64,000 nucleotides of DNA from Flavobacterium alvei. Lineage in GTDB: Bacteria > Bacteroidota > Bacteroidia > Flavobacteriales > Flavobacteriaceae. Within the stretch, counting starts at the first letter, position 1. Each line of letters opens with the position of its first letter. Below are positions 62,492 to 64,000 of the stretch, piece after piece. The notes beneath the pieces are model-generated. The model saw only the letters and a list, made by a program, of their open reading frames with translations. It was not told where the DNA came from and ran no database searches. The stretch lies in NCBI RefSeq assembly GCF_002920895.1, contig NZ_PQVG01000005.1:248001-312000 (forward strand), given 5' to 3'. The translations under genes were made by a program, and so were the position numbers.

Positions 62492-63265
62492 TTATATTTT
62501 AGTATTTAATTTCCTCAATTTAATTGCCGTCAAAACTTTCTTGGTGTATAAAGGAAAATCGGCATTTTGAATCCAACTGAAATAACCAGGTTCACTTTCT
62601 AAAACTACATCCACTTTAACTCCTTTGTGTTTTCCGAAAGTAAAAATTTCGTCGCCGTCTTTATCAAAAGCTATCATTCCTGCAAAATCAGCAATTTTTT
62701 TTCTAGTTGTAAATTCTGAAAGTGATTTTATATCATTCTCCAGTTCGGGATAACGATCTAATTGAGCTTTCATAATTTCATATGTCGCCATAGTGTCGGC
62801 TTCAGCAGAATGGGCATTTTCGAGGCTTTGCCCACAATAAAATTTAAGTGCTGCACTCAATGTTCGCTCTTCCATTTTATGAAAAATAGTTTGAACATCG
62901 ACAGAAACTCGATTTTTCATGTCAAAATCTACTCCAGCTCGAAGTAATTCTTCTGCCAATAGTGGAATGTCAAAACGGTCGGAATTGTATCCCGCCAAAT
63001 CCGAATCCTTAATCATATTGTAAATCACCGAAGATAATTCCTTAAAAGTAGGCTCGCTAGCTACTTTTTCATTACTAATACCGTGAATGGCGGTCGATTG
63101 TGGCGGAATGGGAATAGTCGGGTTGACCAACCAGGTTTTACTTTCTTTATTTCCGTTAGGAAAAACTTTGAAAATTGCTATTTCAACAATTCTATCTTTG
63201 GCAACATCAATCCCTGTAGTTTCTAGATCGAAAAAACAAATTGGTTTGTTAAGCTTAAGCTCCAT
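62492..63265 (-). CDS. DnaQ-like 3'-5' exonuclease
   Basis: 257 residues, DEDDh exonuclease fold. Exo I is FFDLETTG (D13, E15), Exo II lies in SDLAGYNSDRFDIPLL and Exo III in NAHSAEADTMATYEI with His and Asp. The C-terminal part (FTFGKHKGVKVDVVLESEPGYFSWIQNADFP) resembles the ExoX-like C-terminal domain that contacts DNA. It is not the replicative epsilon subunit by context and is likely a repair or processing nuclease. A -7 element lies just upstream. It opens an operon with FAH and HPt. Confidence 0.92.
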   Translation of the reverse strand: MELKLNKPICFFDLETTGIDVAKDRIVEIAIFKVFPNGNKESKTWLVNPTIPIPPQSTAIHGISNEKVASEPTFKELSSVIYNMIKDSDLAGYNSDRFDIPLLAEELLRAGVDFDMKNRVSVDVQTIFHKMEERTLSAALKFYCGQSLENAHSAEADTMATYEIMKAQLDRYPELENDIKSLSEFTTRKKIADFAGMIAFDKDGDEIFTFGKHKGVKVDVVLESEPGYFSWIQNADFPLYTKKVLTAIKLRKLNTKI

Positions 63266-63283
63266 TTTAAATTTTTAGAATGA

Positions 63284-63291
63284 CAAATATA
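63284..63291 (-). promoter_or_regulatory. Bacteroidota -7 element (TATATTTG)
   Basis: Exact TAnnTTTG on the minus strand, 18 bp before the exonuclease ATG. Confidence 0.6.
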
Positions 63292-63341
63292 TCTTTTTGA
63301 ACTTACCGTTCGTCGATTATTAAAAAAAATTGGATAAAAAA

Positions 63342-63375
63342 ATGAAAACCCGACAAATTTAAAAAACAGTCGGGT
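63342..63375 (-). terminator. Terminator after the E2 gene
   Basis: On the minus strand ACCCGAC pairs with GTCGGGT around a 14-nt loop and is followed by a T-rich tail. It lies 24 bp after the stop. Confidence 0.75.
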
Positions 63376-63399
63376 CTATAACTTTAAATTTAGATTATA

Positions 63400-64000
63400 T
63401 TAAAAATTTCTATCTAGATCAAATGCTTCTAAATATTCGGCTACTCGTTTTACAAAGCTTCCGCCAAGAGCTCCATCAACTACACGATGGTCGTAGCTGT
63501 GTGAAAGGAACATTTTTTGTCGAATGCCAATAAAATCGCCTTCGGGAGTTTCGATTACGGCTGGTACTTTTCGAATAGCTCCTAAAGCCAGAATTCCAAC
63601 TTCTGGCTGATTGATAATTGGCGTGCCAAAAACGCTACCAAAAGTCCCCACATTGGTAACTGTATAAGTTCCTCCTTGAGTATCGTCTGGTTTTAGTTTG
63701 CCTAATTTTGCACGATTGCCTAAATCATTTACCGCTTTTGCCATTCCAACTAAATTAAGTTGATCAGCATTTTTTATAACTGGAACAATCAAATTCCCAT
63801 TGGGTAATGCTGCTGCCATTCCAAGGTTGATGTTTTTTCTTTTGATAATTTTATCGCCATCAACAGCGATGTTCATCATTGGAAAATCTTTCAAAGCTTT
63901 GGCAACTGCTTCCATAAAAATAGGTGTGTATGTCAACTTTTCACCTTCTCTTTTTTCGAAAGCCGTTTTTACCTTATCCCTCCATTTTACAATATTGGTC
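63400..64000 (-). CDS. 2-oxoacid dehydrogenase E2 (dihydrolipoyl acyltransferase), 5' end outside window
   Basis: C-terminal catalytic domain of an E2 component, which passes the acyl group from lipoyl to CoA. The frame is open to the window edge and reads into the E2 core, so a methionine or TTG at 63936 is internal. INLGMAAALPNGNLIVPVIKNADQ and TVTNVGTFGSVFGTPIINQPEVGILALGAI are typical. The active site is SHSYDHRVVDGALGG with the second His and Asp. Whether it serves pyruvate, 2-oxoglutarate or branched-chain dehydrogenase cannot be told from this part. The lipoyl domain lies outside. Confidence 0.94.
   Translation of the reverse strand, partial: TNIVKWRDKVKTAFEKREGEKLTYTPIFMEAVAKALKDFPMMNIAVDGDKIIKRKNINLGMAAALPNGNLIVPVIKNADQLNLVGMAKAVNDLGNRAKLGKLKPDDTQGGTYTVTNVGTFGSVFGTPIINQPEVGILALGAIRKVPAVIETPEGDFIGIRQKMFLSHSYDHRVVDGALGGSFVKRVAEYLEAFDLDRNF

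Overview
This 64 kb window is chromosomal DNA from a member of the Bacteroidota, most likely a Flavobacterium-like species of the Flavobacteriaceae. The DNA is AT-rich. Genes lack Shine-Dalgarno sequences and often follow the Bacteroidota -7 promoter element TAnnTTTG at a very short distance. The gene content is typical of the group: DUF4295 beside rpmB and rpmG, DUF5723 and FadL-type outer-membrane proteins, bacillithiol BshC, a CHASE4 hybrid kinase and many small lipoproteins. Both window edges cut genes: nuoM on the left and a 2-oxoacid dehydrogenase E2 gene on the right.

Layout. 1-3.3 kb: end of the nuo operon (nuoM, nuoN, a conserved 108-residue protein). 3.5-14.5 kb: housekeeping genes (RdgB/HAM1, a DEAD-box helicase, a TrmH-type methyltransferase, a zinc-less sirtuin, purB, a lipoprotein deacetylase, a CPA2 antiporter). 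14.5-19.7 kb: a minus-strand molybdenum-hydroxylase cluster (2Fe-2S subunit, Mo subunit, dihaem cytochrome, XdhC, MocA). 19.8-29.2 kb: guaB, a P-type ATPase, DUF5723 and lipoprotein genes, HMG-CoA lyase, rpsT, two identical tRNA-Glu genes and proS. 29.2-39.4 kb: surface lipoproteins, a FadL-like protein, rimO, an amidase, a porin, and a SulP transporter with carbonic anhydrase. 39.4-45.3 kb: the hybrid kinase, a class-I amidotransferase, DUF6250 and a B12/radical-SAM protein. 45.4-51.0 kb: an accessory segment. 51-64 kb: MFS transporter, bshC, ndk, DUF721, a serine hydrolase, ftsY, small ribosomal proteins, cinA, HPt, FAH, an exonuclease and the E2 gene.

The accessory segment is the most interesting part. 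A single-chain restriction-modification protein (PD-ExK nuclease, N6-adenine methylase, ISP-type C-terminus) is followed 11 bp later by an unrecognised 440-residue protein that carries a HEPN-type RxxxxH motif. The specificity region of the R-M gene falls abruptly to about 24% GC by direct counting, against about 45% in sampled rows on either side, as if it had been exchanged. Behind the pair lie REP-like palindromes, a 12-bp inverted repeat and a KilA-N gene broken by one in-frame ochre codon that itself contains a 24-bp perfect palindrome. The pair is a candidate phage-defence module, but that function is inference. Other points of note are a sirtuin without any cysteine, a 26-bp inverted repeat after it, and a structured element upstream of the DUF721-linked lipoprotein gene.
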